Source: JAEXNA01 sp037189585
GTDB taxonomy: Bacteria; Vulcanimicrobiota; Xenobia; Xenobiales; JADMJV01
Assembly (NCBI GenBank): GCA_037189585.1
Contig: JBBCJA010000023.1
Location: 1 to 64,000, forward strand
DNA: 64,000 nucleotides
Reading direction: 5' to 3'
The number at the start of each line of letters is the position of its first letter. The first letter of the stretch is position 1. Below are positions 8,301-15,867 of this stretch, piece after piece. Under the pieces are notes generated by a model that did not search any database, was not told where the DNA came from, and saw only the letters and a list, made by a program, of their open reading frames with translations. The position numbers and the translations under genes are program-made.

Positions 8301-10316
8301 GACTCGTTGGAGGTTATCAACCTCCGCGAGCTTCGCGAGTGGCAGCACGACGAGCTCGGACGAATGGTGAAAAGTCGCCAGACCCGTCCGGCGCGTTATG
8401 GCCAGTCGGTGATCGGACTTGACGTCTACGGCGGACAGGCCGAGGAAAGGCTCTATCTCTTTGACGAGCTCGACCGGCTCAGGAAGATGACCTTCGAGGA
8501 CGGTTCCGAGATGCTCTGGGACTACGACAAAGAGGGGAATCTCACCGTGATGACCGATGCTCAGGGCAACGTGACCCGCTACGCTTACTATCGGGACAAC
8601 CTGCTCAAGGAGGTTCGGATCGAGCGTCCGTCTCAGCCGGACCGCGTGTTTGGCTACAGCTATGATGACGCGGGACGACTGCTGGCCGTCAGCTACCCCA
8701 CCACCCCACAGGTCGTGGCCAAGTTCGACGATGGCACCAACACGCCCGGCTCCGGCTGGGACGCCAAGGGCCGTCTGAAGCACCTACGCTACGAACGTAA
8801 CGGGGATCTCATTCGTCGCTTCGAGTTTGACTACGACGCTAGCGACAACCGCACCATGGTTCTAGACGTCACCGACGGCTCGGTGTTGTCCGCCAAGGCG
8901 GTGAAATGGGAATTCCTCTACGACTGGCTGGACCGGTTGGTGACCGTCAATCGATCCGAAGCGGCCAACGTCGGTAGTCTTCCCATGGTCTTGGATCCCT
9001 TCTCGTCGTATACCTATGACGAGTCAGACAACCGCGTTACCTATCGTGACGAGGTGGCCGACCGGACTTATCGGTATGTGATGGACGACGCCGACAACCT
9101 CATCGAGGTCTATCTTACCGAAGGCAGTAATCCTGAGGTCTTGCTCGAAGAGATCGAGTCGGATGCGGATGGCAACATGACCGAACGAGCTCTGAGTGGT
9201 GAGACCATCACCTACAAGTGGAATGACTTCGACCGTCTGGTCGAGGCCCGTTCCGATGTCGCTGGTCGCCTTCAGGGTAGTCGCTATGACGTGAACGGCA
9301 TTCGTAAGCGGAAACTCGATAAGAACCACAACAGCTCACGGGAGTACACCGCGGGGATCACCACCTCCGCGGCGAAGCCCGGAACCTCGGGCTCGTCGGC
9401 GCCAAACATCTCTTACCTGATGGGTCATCAAATTCTGGGCGCCGAAGTCAACGGAGCGTTCCAGTTCTGGCTTACTGACCACCTCGGGTCAGTGAGAGAC
9501 ATCATCGACGAAAACGGGGACGTGATCCAGTCCTATGAATTCAACGAGCACGGCATTCCGATGCCAGGCTCGGGAGCGAGCAGCGGAATCTTCAGTCCCA
9601 AGACCTACCAGGGCGCATTGTCGGTCAATGATGACACTGCCGACTCCGGCCTATGGCTCATGGGTCATCGTCATTTCGATTCGACTTTGGGCAGATTCAT
9701 CAGCCGCGATCCGATCGGCTTCACCGGCGGGCTCAACCTCTTCAACGGCGCTGGCGCGAGTCCGGTGACGTTCGTGGACCCCGCTGGGCTATGGTGTATG
9801 GTGGACACTCCTAACGGTAACCTCATCAAAAGAGAATATGTACGTATCGATCATCCTACCGCTCACACTCCGGAATCAGCGGAGCAGTATATCCGGAGTG
9901 GGGGGAATACCGGTGGTAAACCCTGGCGCGCGGGTGTTTTCAGGCTGCTGACCAATGACCGTAAAACCTGGATTGAAGCGTACCGCAATCTTGGTAAAGA
10001 CCAACGATTTAACACCAATTGCCACGGACAAACATTTACGGACGGCGAGTTTTGGATCAACAATTCTCAGGTGGAAGACCTTCTAACAGGTGAAGGCTAC
10101 AAGGAGGCCAACACGCCAAAAGTTGGCGATGTCGTTGTCTATCGCAAGGATGGGAATGTTGTTCACAGCGTGAAAATTACCGACACAGCGAATGGCATTA
10201 CAGTCACTGGCTTAGGCGGGACTCAGGTAGAGACATCTACTGCTCCAATTGGTGCCGAATCAGGCGGTACTATACAGGGTGTCCCTTACGATAGCTACAA
10301 GGTGTACGAAATCTAA
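5358..10316 (+). CDS. Rhs-repeat polymorphic toxin with papain-like C-terminal tip
   Basis: 1652 residues. About 1-320 is a unique N-terminal domain. About 320-1470 is the Rhs/YD-repeat shell with many YDxxGR, GNLxxVTD and YTYDESDN motifs, ending in FWLTDHLGSVRDI, GRFISRDPIGF and the boundary motif DPAGLW (residues 1474-1479). The last ~173 residues are a distinct tip with TNCHGQTF (Cys1555), PKVGDVVVY and VVHSVKI (His1603), a Cys/His pair in the order of NlpC/P60 or papain-like folds. The shell should encapsulate and release the tip. The next gene overlaps by TAATG and has an export signal, so the tip probably acts in the periplasm. Enzyme activity is inferred from motifs only. Confidence 0.85.
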   Translation: MIIDYKWVRHIVPPVSYLSGISTDVTNHFAAYMSDLLFGTRVRWQVESTDAPGTYYWRFRVVTAYAKLIDIEVEYTFTRPGSVITSETLRARTWNTAGTAPDSAFTPIPVVGNGPGDVTFDALFPPGSTSFVNAEDAELIFPGTTQAQYEHRDGSYSLLAGGIGLPGGLLGVGGFDIRMLAIKNLRADKMVTNLSSDENTVDFKMDIYALPGATSLFPAWEPASDVIFGVQVGDLSANELYYEFIGGIPTSTPTPAGLVASISIPAPFRWPGTDLSNNIVEGLSLVLAQAVADNDDGIPTESVTRIKESYALTYQCCSCSTGCMTQTVPVESASSGPYGEGLEPALSYTSFDYGQLPASLGYGWSSEASCRIIDQPGELIFKAASGGYARWVEDSPGVYVPFNPGNYTEAEVDSGSSFARYKLTFKDQSVYEFNTAGKLQRKVDRNGNAISYGYNGTTGYLETISDGNGRSLHYTNRSDGQPLTMRVNDATTGRLTQFVYYGSGHPDSPDRLHKIIDPEGNETEFAYYPNGPLWYVIDPQGNLASIFGYDSFGRILAEISYGEIQRTYFYGTSSSSLEVLEEDLIGSEPDRSRISYFDKLGNTVRTLELVDPLGPVINETLMEYNDPGVSPFNPNPYLLVKKTDPNLTFVEMTYTDNGNLKSLKDKDGNVTTYTYAEEIDSPLNPKHRNLVREIQRPQVTIGVPSPVTYDPTVFEYDANGNLERVTDASGEVTEMTYSTDGLVLTLTNRLGHTTEFEYEGLPFNNDSRNLLEVKVPKGDGPMDGFRVIEFEHDDYDNVTLVRDALGNEVVTNHDDLDRVIDSRVRDPLGSVVGGITSFDYLNTLLEEVTLPANSGSGGLPRKTTMVYDTSNRLEEVNRDIDSLGAQELRVGYGYTAFSQLARLTRIKNGNPRSFTYSFDRLGRPVTSSDSLLSPNTGVSSMAYAPYCNENSGTSARGIRRHMLVDDRCLPRSLSAGDPDPGDSLEVINLRELREWQHDELGRMVKSRQTRPARYGQSVIGLDVYGGQAEERLYLFDELDRLRKMTFEDGSEMLWDYDKEGNLTVMTDAQGNVTRYAYYRDNLLKEVRIERPSQPDRVFGYSYDDAGRLLAVSYPTTPQVVAKFDDGTNTPGSGWDAKGRLKHLRYERNGDLIRRFEFDYDASDNRTMVLDVTDGSVLSAKAVKWEFLYDWLDRLVTVNRSEAANVGSLPMVLDPFSSYTYDESDNRVTYRDEVADRTYRYVMDDADNLIEVYLTEGSNPEVLLEEIESDADGNMTERALSGETITYKWNDFDRLVEARSDVAGRLQGSRYDVNGIRKRKLDKNHNSSREYTAGITTSAAKPGTSGSSAPNISYLMGHQILGAEVNGAFQFWLTDHLGSVRDIIDENGDVIQSYEFNEHGIPMPGSGASSGIFSPKTYQGALSVNDDTADSGLWLMGHRHFDSTLGRFISRDPIGFTGGLNLFNGAGASPVTFVDPAGLWCMVDTPNGNLIKREYVRIDHPTAHTPESAEQYIRSGGNTGGKPWRAGVFRLLTNDRKTWIEAYRNLGKDQRFNTNCHGQTFTDGEFWINNSQVEDLLTGEGYKEANTPKVGDVVVYRKDGNVVHSVKITDTANGITVTGLGGTQVETSTAPIGAESGGTIQGVPYDSYKVYEI
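9780..10316 (+). other. Variable toxin-tip segment of the Rhs gene
   Basis: After the DPAGLW boundary the DNA becomes visibly richer in A and T than the Rhs core, and this continues through the immunity gene. A sharp composition change at the core/tip junction is typical of tips exchanged by recombination. Confidence 0.6.
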
Positions 10317-10870
10317 TGCGATGTTCGAATCGGGTTGTCATTATCGTTCTGGTGGTCTTCTTACTGTTGGCCGGACCTTCAGTGTCAGAAGGTGTGCTGT
10401 TAAAGCGAGGACTCAAGCTTACAACTCAGGTGCAAGGATCTCGATTACACATCTCTCTGGAGAATGCAAGTCACGAGGACATCAAAGTGTATAACAGCTT
10501 TTCGAGCCCTTATGCGCCGGATGGATGGCCCCAATTTTGTCATCTTCAGCTTAAAACCTATGAAGACCGAGTTCTAGTCTACGATGATCAAGGCAATGAT
10601 CTCTGGACTCCCTGGACCAGAGTGAGTCAAGCCATCTTGCCGCCTGTAGAACTACAAACACTCAAGCCTGGTGATGCCTGGCGAACTGAAATAGATATCG
10701 AACCAACCCTAAAGCAATTCATTGATAATGAATATCCGCCCAAAGAAAGCTCTACTTTAGCCATTAAAGATGCGAGAGTCTTTTTGACGGTTCACTTAAG
10801 CTCTGAGCTTTCTGAAGCGGTTTTGCTTTACACAGATTGGTTTGAGATCCAACCGGTCGACCCTGGTTAA
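10316..10870 (+). CDS. Exported candidate immunity protein of the Rhs tip
   Basis: 184 residues. The N-terminus MRCSNRVVIIVLVVFLLLAG is a signal peptide or membrane anchor. The rest looks beta-rich with no known domain. The ATG overlaps the Rhs stop (TAATG), the classic toxin-immunity arrangement, and base composition matches the toxin tip rather than the core. An exported immunity protein implies a periplasmic target, consistent with a peptidoglycan-active papain-like tip. The role comes from position; no family is recognised. Confidence 0.65.
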   Translation: MRCSNRVVIIVLVVFLLLAGPSVSEGVLLKRGLKLTTQVQGSRLHISLENASHEDIKVYNSFSSPYAPDGWPQFCHLQLKTYEDRVLVYDDQGNDLWTPWTRVSQAILPPVELQTLKPGDAWRTEIDIEPTLKQFIDNEYPPKESSTLAIKDARVFLTVHLSSELSEAVLLYTDWFEIQPVDPG

Positions 10871-10949
10871 GCTGGGCGAAACCTTATCGCGGAGCGGATT
10901 GGTCGCGCCGTACGGCCCGGCCGTACGCTTCCGCAAAGCCTGGCCGGTG

Positions 10950-10988
10950 ATTGCGGCGCGCAATGCGCCTCAATCACCGGCTTTTTTC
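10950..10988 (+). terminator. Intrinsic terminator after immunity gene (copy 1)
   Basis: CCGGTGATTG pairs with CAATCACCGG around a GC-rich inner loop and is followed by CTTTTTTC. A near-identical hairpin recurs at 12549-12590. Confidence 0.8.
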
Positions 10989-11018
10989 ATGTCGGGTTCC
11001 CCCCTTTGGACCCTGGGT

Positions 11019-11039
11019 GGTCGAGCTATCCGTAAGAGG
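11019..11039 (+). repeat. 21-bp direct repeat flanking the orphan tip (copy 1)
   Basis: GGTCGAGCT-A-TCCGTAAGAGG; the same 21 bp with one change (G for A) is at 12310-12330. The two copies bracket the orphan tip and its immunity gene. Confidence 0.6.
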
Positions 11040-11386
11040 TAACAGAAGCGTACGCCCCGGGAACGCGCAGAAAGCGATTCAGAATTCGTCTTGACAAGAA
11101 AGCGGAAAAGGTCTTGCTTAACCATCTAAAAGATGTCGAGAAAGAATGAGAAGTGGACTTTTTCAACAATTGTGGAGATTTTGCTGTAACCACTTGGAAT
11201 ATGGTAGCTCCAGATGAATTCGATATTGCCATAAACGATATATTGGAGGAAGCAAACCTCAATAGCGGATTTTCCGAGAATGCAAACATATTGATCCGCG
11301 GGTTTAAGAAGGCAACTGGTAAATATCCCCGTGTCCCGAGTCCCCGGCGACTTGGACCTATTCTCGACTCCTTCAATAAGCGCTAA
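11036..11386 (+). pseudogene. Displaced Rhs toxin tip, broken by an in-frame stop
   Basis: One frame reads through 11036-11386 except for a TGA at 11147-11149. Before the stop it encodes a basic stretch (RRKRFRIRLDKKAEKVLLNH); after it VDFFNNCGDFAVTTWN and a tail ending GPILDSFNKR. The NNCGDFA context resembles the Cys of papain-like toxins. There is no start with a good RBS and no Rhs core upstream, so this looks like an orphan C-terminal cassette displaced from a former Rhs gene. GTG at 11153 could still start a 77-residue product. Evidence is context plus composition. Confidence 0.5.
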
Positions 11387-11407
11387 CTTAAGGTTGTGTT
11401 GAACCTG

Positions 11408-12127
11408 ATGAAGAGAAGAATCAGCATAAATGCAAGAGACGTTCTCCTGGTGTTGTTCATCTGTGCTGTTGGAGTTTCATTCAAAGTGAACAGAGAGATA
11501 TCCGTCCCCGAAGCTGTTGCGGATACCCATTTCTCGAACGAGCAATTGGACGAGGAATGTCGATTGAAGATGTCCTTTTTAGCGGTGAAACTCGTGCCTC
11601 TTAAAAGGAAGGAATATCATTCCGATATCTCGTGGCTTCACTTAGAAGAACCTCTGCCCCTCGCCTACCTAGTCAGTGAAGATCGGCAGTCCTACCTTTT
11701 GACATGCACAGCTACACATCACAAAAGGGAAGGGGAAATTCTCTGTCCAGTTACCACGGAGAAGGGTTACGGCTTGGTTAAAGGACCTCTCGAGATGAAG
11801 GCTCCGTTTTCAGGTTACCAGAACCTCTCGCTCCGTGAGTTCTTGGGGATTCCTCGCTTCAACGGTGGGTACATTGTCCACAGGATGGGAAGATTTAACG
11901 TCCTAGTCCTTGCCCTACCAGGTGATGAAGGTGAAGATGAAGATCTTGTCGTTATGGCACTCAACCCCGATAGTGACCTTAAGAGTCTCTATCATGGTTT
12001 GCCCATAGGTTCTTTGCTCAGCGAGGAAGATCGTGCCGCAATAGTTAGCAAATACACAGTTGAAGATCCGTTTGTGCTAGAGCGCTTGAGGCCCACATGG
12101 AATCCATACAAGGTTGCGCCCCCTTAA
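11408..12127 (+). CDS. Candidate immunity protein of the orphan tip
   Basis: 239 residues from ATG 11408 (a GTG at 11396 is possible but sits too close to AAGG). The N-terminus MKRRISINARDVLLVLFICAV is a membrane anchor or uncleaved signal. The remaining ~210 residues are acidic and unrecognised, with two Cys at LLTCTATHH and EILCPVTT. It follows the displaced tip by 21 bp, as the first immunity gene follows the main toxin, and has the same AT-leaning composition. Position and anchor suggest a retained periplasm-facing immunity protein. Confidence 0.55.
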   Translation: MKRRISINARDVLLVLFICAVGVSFKVNREISVPEAVADTHFSNEQLDEECRLKMSFLAVKLVPLKRKEYHSDISWLHLEEPLPLAYLVSEDRQSYLLTCTATHHKREGEILCPVTTEKGYGLVKGPLEMKAPFSGYQNLSLREFLGIPRFNGGYIVHRMGRFNVLVLALPGDEGEDEDLVVMALNPDSDLKSLYHGLPIGSLLSEEDRAAIVSKYTVEDPFVLERLRPTWNPYKVAPP

Positions 12128-12186
12128 ACCGAACCCGGGTCGAGTTCCAGGTGCCGGGACCGGCTATCGTCGGCAACAAGTTTTTC

Positions 12187-12229
12187 GGGCCTCCGATCAT
12201 CCACCAAGATGGTCGGAGGCCTTTTTTGC
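12187..12229 (+). terminator. Intrinsic terminator after second immunity gene
   Basis: GGCCTCCGATCATC pairs with GATGGTCGGAGGCC (one wobble) across a short loop and is followed by TTTTTTG. Confidence 0.8.
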
Positions 12230-12309
12230 GCCAGGCAAGCTTGGGAGAAGGGGTGGAATAACCGGCAACTTGAAACCCTTTTCTTTTCGTTGCGAATCAA
12301 AGACTTGCT

Positions 12310-12330
12310 GGTCGAGCTGTCCGTAAGAGG
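12310..12330 (+). repeat. 21-bp direct repeat (copy 2)
   Basis: Second copy of the repeat at 11019-11039, with G in place of A at the tenth position. It follows the second toxin-immunity unit. Confidence 0.6.
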
Positions 12331-12548
12331 ATGGGTAAGCGCTGTTCTGAGAACGGGATGACAGGTTAATGACAGCACGGCAGTATTTCGTCGGAGGTAA
12401 CTGAGGATCATGATCTGGGGGCAGGCCAACGCTTCCTGATGTCGGGCTTGTTGTACGCCATCGCTCTTGGACTGAGAACTGAAACAATAAATCGAACTTT
12501 CCGAGTGCGAGAGCACCTGCTGTTTGAACGCTTTGCCTTCAGGGCTTC

Positions 12549-12590
12549 CGGTGATTGAGGTGCGCATTGCATCTCAATCACCGGATTTTT
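12549..12590 (+). terminator. Intrinsic terminator (copy 2), next to Rhs core scrap
   Basis: CCGGTGATTGAG pairs with CTCAATCACCGG, followed by ATTTTTTC. Stem, loop and tail closely match the terminator at 10950-10988, so a block including the terminator was duplicated with the toxin cassettes. Confidence 0.8.
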
Positions 12591-12591
12591 T

Positions 12592-12783
12592 CGATCCGGC
12601 TTTCGACGCAAGAAGAAGGCCAAGAGTGGGGCGGTGACCACCGAGTATTCGGCGGGCCTGTCCACGGCGATGGCCAAGGTGGGTTCGGACCCGATCTCTT
12701 ACATCCAAGGACACCACATCCTGGGATTTGAGAAGGGCGGTTCATTCTACTGGTACCTGACCGACGCGCTGGGTTCTGTGTGA
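12592..12783 (+). pseudogene. Fragment of an Rhs core
   Basis: The frame starting at SGFRRKKKAKSG reads TTEYSAGLSTAMA, ISYIQGHHILGFEKGG and FYWYLTDALGSV, then stops at TGA 12781-12783. This matches the intact Rhs protein at residues ~1310-1380 (EYTAGITTS..., SYLMGHQILGAE, FQFWLTDHLGSV). The match ends exactly where a dispersed ~50-bp repeat begins. It is a leftover from an older rhs gene, with no start and no tip. Confidence 0.85.
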
Positions 12784-12832
12784 GGTTTCGGCAAGCGTGC
12801 TTTGCTTTGGCGCCGCGCGACGGCATGCTCGC
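12783..12832 (+). repeat. Dispersed ~50-bp repeat (copy A)
   Basis: GTTTCGGCAAGCGTGCTTTG then CTT-T-GGCGCCGCG and CGGCATG-C-TCGC. The same element, inverted and with a few changes, lies at 45022-45067. In A it abuts the broken Rhs core; in B it abuts a small orphan gene. Confidence 0.7.
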
Positions 12833-13215
12833 ACTTGTTTGAAAGCGGGCCAATTCCGTGGAGTCTCCGCAATAGAGCATCTGCCCGTACTCAAAAAACT
12901 CTAACTCGAAAGTAAGGAGGGGCCTGTCGTAAGTTCTGCAGGTCGATCTCCCTTTCATCAATCGCGTGGTGCTCCGCCAACAGCGGCAGTAGCCGGTCCT
13001 CTACGGGCTCTACCGGAGCCCGTAGGGAGCCAGGTAGGCGTAGTCATAATCGCCGTCCTCCCGGTGGCTGCCCAGGGCTCAAGAGCCATGAAAGTAGAGG
13101 GCAACCAGGTTCAAACTCCGGCAAGCCGAGAGTAACTCTGAATTCGCGGATTCACTCACTTTAAAGAGTGATTCCTTGGCGAACCGCGCCGCCCCTTCGC
13201 CTTCTGGACAGCTCC
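12833..13215. other. Gene-poor remnant region with a perfect hairpin
   Basis: No convincing gene. CTACGGGCTC (13001-13010) and GAGCCCGTAG (13016-13025) form a perfect 10-bp hairpin with a 5-base loop and no T run. The remainder looks like decayed sequence between the Rhs remnants and the metallopeptidase-like gene. Confidence 0.5.
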
Positions 13216-13707
13216 TTAGGCCGTCTCGGCGATGTAAAGGTCGGCGATATCCAACAGGCCCGGAAAGTAGGGTAGTTCCAGCACTTCGGCGGCATAGAGG
13301 TGAGCCGCCATCTCGGCCAACGTCGCGGGGCACTTGGGACAGAAGAGATGGAAAAGCTCGTGAGCCAAGATCACCTCGCGAGGCTCTGGCTCGGTAGGGA
13401 AACCCAGACCGGCAAGCTCGGCCCGCATATCGTCCTCGGCCCTGGGATCGATCAAAAGCTCTTTACCTCGAATCGAAAGCTTGGCACGCAAACGAACCGC
13501 GCGTCCTCCGCTCCAGGCGGGCCAACTGAGATCGGCCGCTCGAACGGTGAACCCCCGCCCCTCGAACTCCCTTTCCATGGAACGACGTGTGGAGCGCAAC
13601 GCCTTGCCGGCCCAGTCAAAGGCCGAGTCGACATCCGCCTTGTTGGGGAAGCGTCCGTGGCGCGCCAGATACCAGGCGGGCAGTTGCTCTTGAACCGAAA
13701 CGATCAT
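13216..13707 (-). CDS. HEXXH metallopeptidase-like protein (ImmA/IrrE-like?)
   Basis: 163 residues, no signal peptide. HELFHLF at 116-122 is a zinc HEXXH motif, followed by CPKCP and then AEMAAHLYAAEVLELPYF, where the Glu is placed like the third zinc ligand of gluzincin/M78-type proteins ('E.aA..FA..LL.lP'). Such proteins are often regulatory proteases. The stop is close to the 3' end of the neighbouring Rhs debris; upstream the hydantoinase gene runs in the same direction and ends 9 bp before this start, so it may be the last gene of that operon. Substrate unknown. Confidence 0.6.
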   Translation of the reverse strand: MIVSVQEQLPAWYLARHGRFPNKADVDSAFDWAGKALRSTRRSMEREFEGRGFTVRAADLSWPAWSGGRAVRLRAKLSIRGKELLIDPRAEDDMRAELAGLGFPTEPEPREVILAHELFHLFCPKCPATLAEMAAHLYAAEVLELPYFPGLLDIADLYIAETA

Positions 13708-13716
13708 GCTGCGGTA

Positions 13717-15867
13717 TTATCCTTTCGCGGGGTGGACGAGAACGTAGACGGGAGTGTCGGGGTCTAGTCCAGAGAGCTCTTGGCGAGCCAGAGTCAGAGC
13801 TTGCTCCGAGGTGGTCAACGAGGTGAGGTCGGTAAGCTTTCTCCCGGCCACCACGTGTAGGGCCGGAATTAAAGCCCCGGCGTCACCATAGGTCGTATGC
13901 TTGCTCAAGGTCGCCGTGAGCGTGTTCTCTAGCGTCGCTCCTCGTCCCGACTCGGTCATGCCGCCGGGCACCTGAAGCTTCACGTTCCCCTTTCGATCCG
14001 TGACCCAGAGGGTCTCTTTCTTCCTCTTGAGGAGGTTGAAGAGATATCTCTCCTCTCGCTCGCTCCGGTAGAGATAGAAGTGATTCGTGTCGCCCACCGG
14101 AATAAAGGTCGCCTCTTTGGGCGAAGCCTCCTTCAAAGTCTCCAATCTTTCTTCAGGGCTAACCTCTTCAAGAGTGCCCGTTTCACCCTCGGAGAAGGCA
14201 ATGGAGCCCGTGGCCACGGCGGTCACGATACTTTTCTGGGCATCCACCGAGACGGTCACTTCCACCGTGGCCGGGTCCGCTCCCATCCCGATCACGGCCG
14301 ACTCGGCCTCGGATCGCAGGCGGGCAAGGTCGGCCTGGCTGGGGTCGACGATATTGCGTTCCAAGGTCTCTTTCACCATGGCAAGGGCCGCGCCGATGGC
14401 CGAGATGACCTCGGCTTGCCGAGCGATCTCGTGAGGGAATCCAAGCTTTTCCGCCACCACCGGCACGATGGATCCGGCCCCTCCCCCACCGCCGAGAAGC
14501 TTAACCGTGCGATCCGTCGAGCCGTAGTCTTTGAGCAGTTGGCGGATGGTCGGCAGCACCTTCTCGGCCGCCGCGTCCATCACCTGACGCGCTACCGCTT
14601 CGGCCGACTCCGCCTTGAGGTGAAGGGCCAGCGCCTCGAAAGCCTTGCGCACGCTGTCGAGGTTCCCGGCCGAATAGTCACCGGGCTTGATGTAGCCCAA
14701 GAGGTTCGCCGCGCAGGTGGTGGTGGGAGCGGTCTGCTCTCCGGCCGCGTTCTCGATGGCGTAGTAGACGGGGTCTCCCTTGAGCGGGCGAACCTCCACC
14801 ACCTTGAGCTCCCCCTCCAGAGCCTTCGGGTCGGCGAAGGCACAGTAGTGAAAGCCCGCCACGTGGGCGCTGCGCGGCCCCACCGTCATGCCGCCTTTGT
14901 CCAGACGGCCCACCATGGAGCCCCCCGCGATCCCCAGTGTTCGGCTGTCCAGCGTCTTGAGATAGGTGGGGTGCCCGCCGACCGAGGCCGAGCGGATGGC
15001 GGCCTTCCCGTCCTTGACCAGGCAGATGTCGGTGCTGGTCCCTCCGACCTCTAAAAAGAGTGCGTCGGAGGCCTTCAAGAACATCAAAGCCGCGGCCACG
15101 CCCGCCGCCGGACCGGAGAGAAGCGTCATCACCGGACGCCGTCTCACCTCTTCCAAGCTCATCACACCGCCGTCGGAGCGCATCACCATGAGCGGGGTTT
15201 CGGAGTTGGCGTGTAGCGCCTTGTGAGTCATCTCCGCCGTCTCGATCATCTTGGGCAGGATACTGGCGTTCAAGACAGCCGTGCGAGCACGCACGCGTAA
15301 GCCGTAAAGACCGGACATCTCGTGGGTTCCGCAGGCCGGAACACCGGCCGCGCGGGCCTGCTCCATCACCGATTTTTCTCCACTGGGGTCGTCCACAGAA
15401 AAGCCTTGAGCCGCCACAATAGCGCCACATCCGGCTTCTTTAAGCCGGACCACGGCTTTTTCCGTGGCCGTCGGGTCGGGCTCGACGAAGTCGAGTTGGG
15501 TGTGCAGAAACTTGCCCTCGGAAAGCTCCAGGTCGCCCACGGTCAAGTCCGACTTGGCTTTGCTGCCCTCCATGCCTTTGCCCATCCCGACGATGCCCAC
15601 TCGAGCCACGTCGCCCTCCAGCAGGGCGTTGGTGGCCTGAGTCGTGCTGTGGGCCAAGAAAACCACTTCGGTCTCGGGTCCGAGCTCCTCGGTCAGCATC
15701 CGAAAGGAAGCGACGATCCCCGCCGCCACACCCTCGGCCGCCTTGTGCGTGGTGGGGGTGACTCGGTGAGAAATCACCTCGGAGGTGCGATTGTCCACCG
15801 CCACGGCGTGGGTGAAAGTCCCTCCCACGTCGATCCCGATTCGAACCTCGCGCTTGTCTTGACTCAT
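13717..15867 (-). CDS. Hydantoinase/oxoprolinase family protein
   Basis: 716 residues from ATG 15867 (MSQDKREVRIGIDVGGTFTH). The N-terminal Hydant_A_N domain has IGIDVGGTFT and HSTTQATNALLEG; the central hydantoinase_A part has MTLLSGPAAGVAAAL and LEVGGTSTDICLV, with a sugar-kinase/Hsp70-like ATP-binding core. Family members open cyclic amides such as hydantoins or 5-oxoproline using ATP. The frame stays open beyond 15867 but that stretch overlaps the permease gene. ATGA overlap with the permease stop indicates one operon, so the permease probably imports the substrate. The exact substrate cannot be read. Confidence 0.85.
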   Translation of the reverse strand: MSQDKREVRIGIDVGGTFTHAVAVDNRTSEVISHRVTPTTHKAAEGVAAGIVASFRMLTEELGPETEVVFLAHSTTQATNALLEGDVARVGIVGMGKGMEGSKAKSDLTVGDLELSEGKFLHTQLDFVEPDPTATEKAVVRLKEAGCGAIVAAQGFSVDDPSGEKSVMEQARAAGVPACGTHEMSGLYGLRVRARTAVLNASILPKMIETAEMTHKALHANSETPLMVMRSDGGVMSLEEVRRRPVMTLLSGPAAGVAAALMFLKASDALFLEVGGTSTDICLVKDGKAAIRSASVGGHPTYLKTLDSRTLGIAGGSMVGRLDKGGMTVGPRSAHVAGFHYCAFADPKALEGELKVVEVRPLKGDPVYYAIENAAGEQTAPTTTCAANLLGYIKPGDYSAGNLDSVRKAFEALALHLKAESAEAVARQVMDAAAEKVLPTIRQLLKDYGSTDRTVKLLGGGGGAGSIVPVVAEKLGFPHEIARQAEVISAIGAALAMVKETLERNIVDPSQADLARLRSEAESAVIGMGADPATVEVTVSVDAQKSIVTAVATGSIAFSEGETGTLEEVSPEERLETLKEASPKEATFIPVGDTNHFYLYRSEREERYLFNLLKRKKETLWVTDRKGNVKLQVPGGMTESGRGATLENTLTATLSKHTTYGDAGALIPALHVVAGRKLTDLTSLTTSEQALTLARQELSGLDPDTPVYVLVHPAKG

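Noticed and set aside
12578..12961. Minus-strand frame of 127 codons across the Rhs scrap
   Set aside because: It lies opposite the recognisable Rhs core fragment and the dispersed repeat and lacks a start signal.
13001..13025. Perfect 10-bp hairpin as a terminator
   Set aside because: No T run on either side; kept only as a structural note.
14080..15054. Plus-strand frame of 324 codons inside the hydantoinase gene
   Set aside because: Antisense to conserved hydantoinase motifs; His/Arg/Gly-rich shadow product with no domain.
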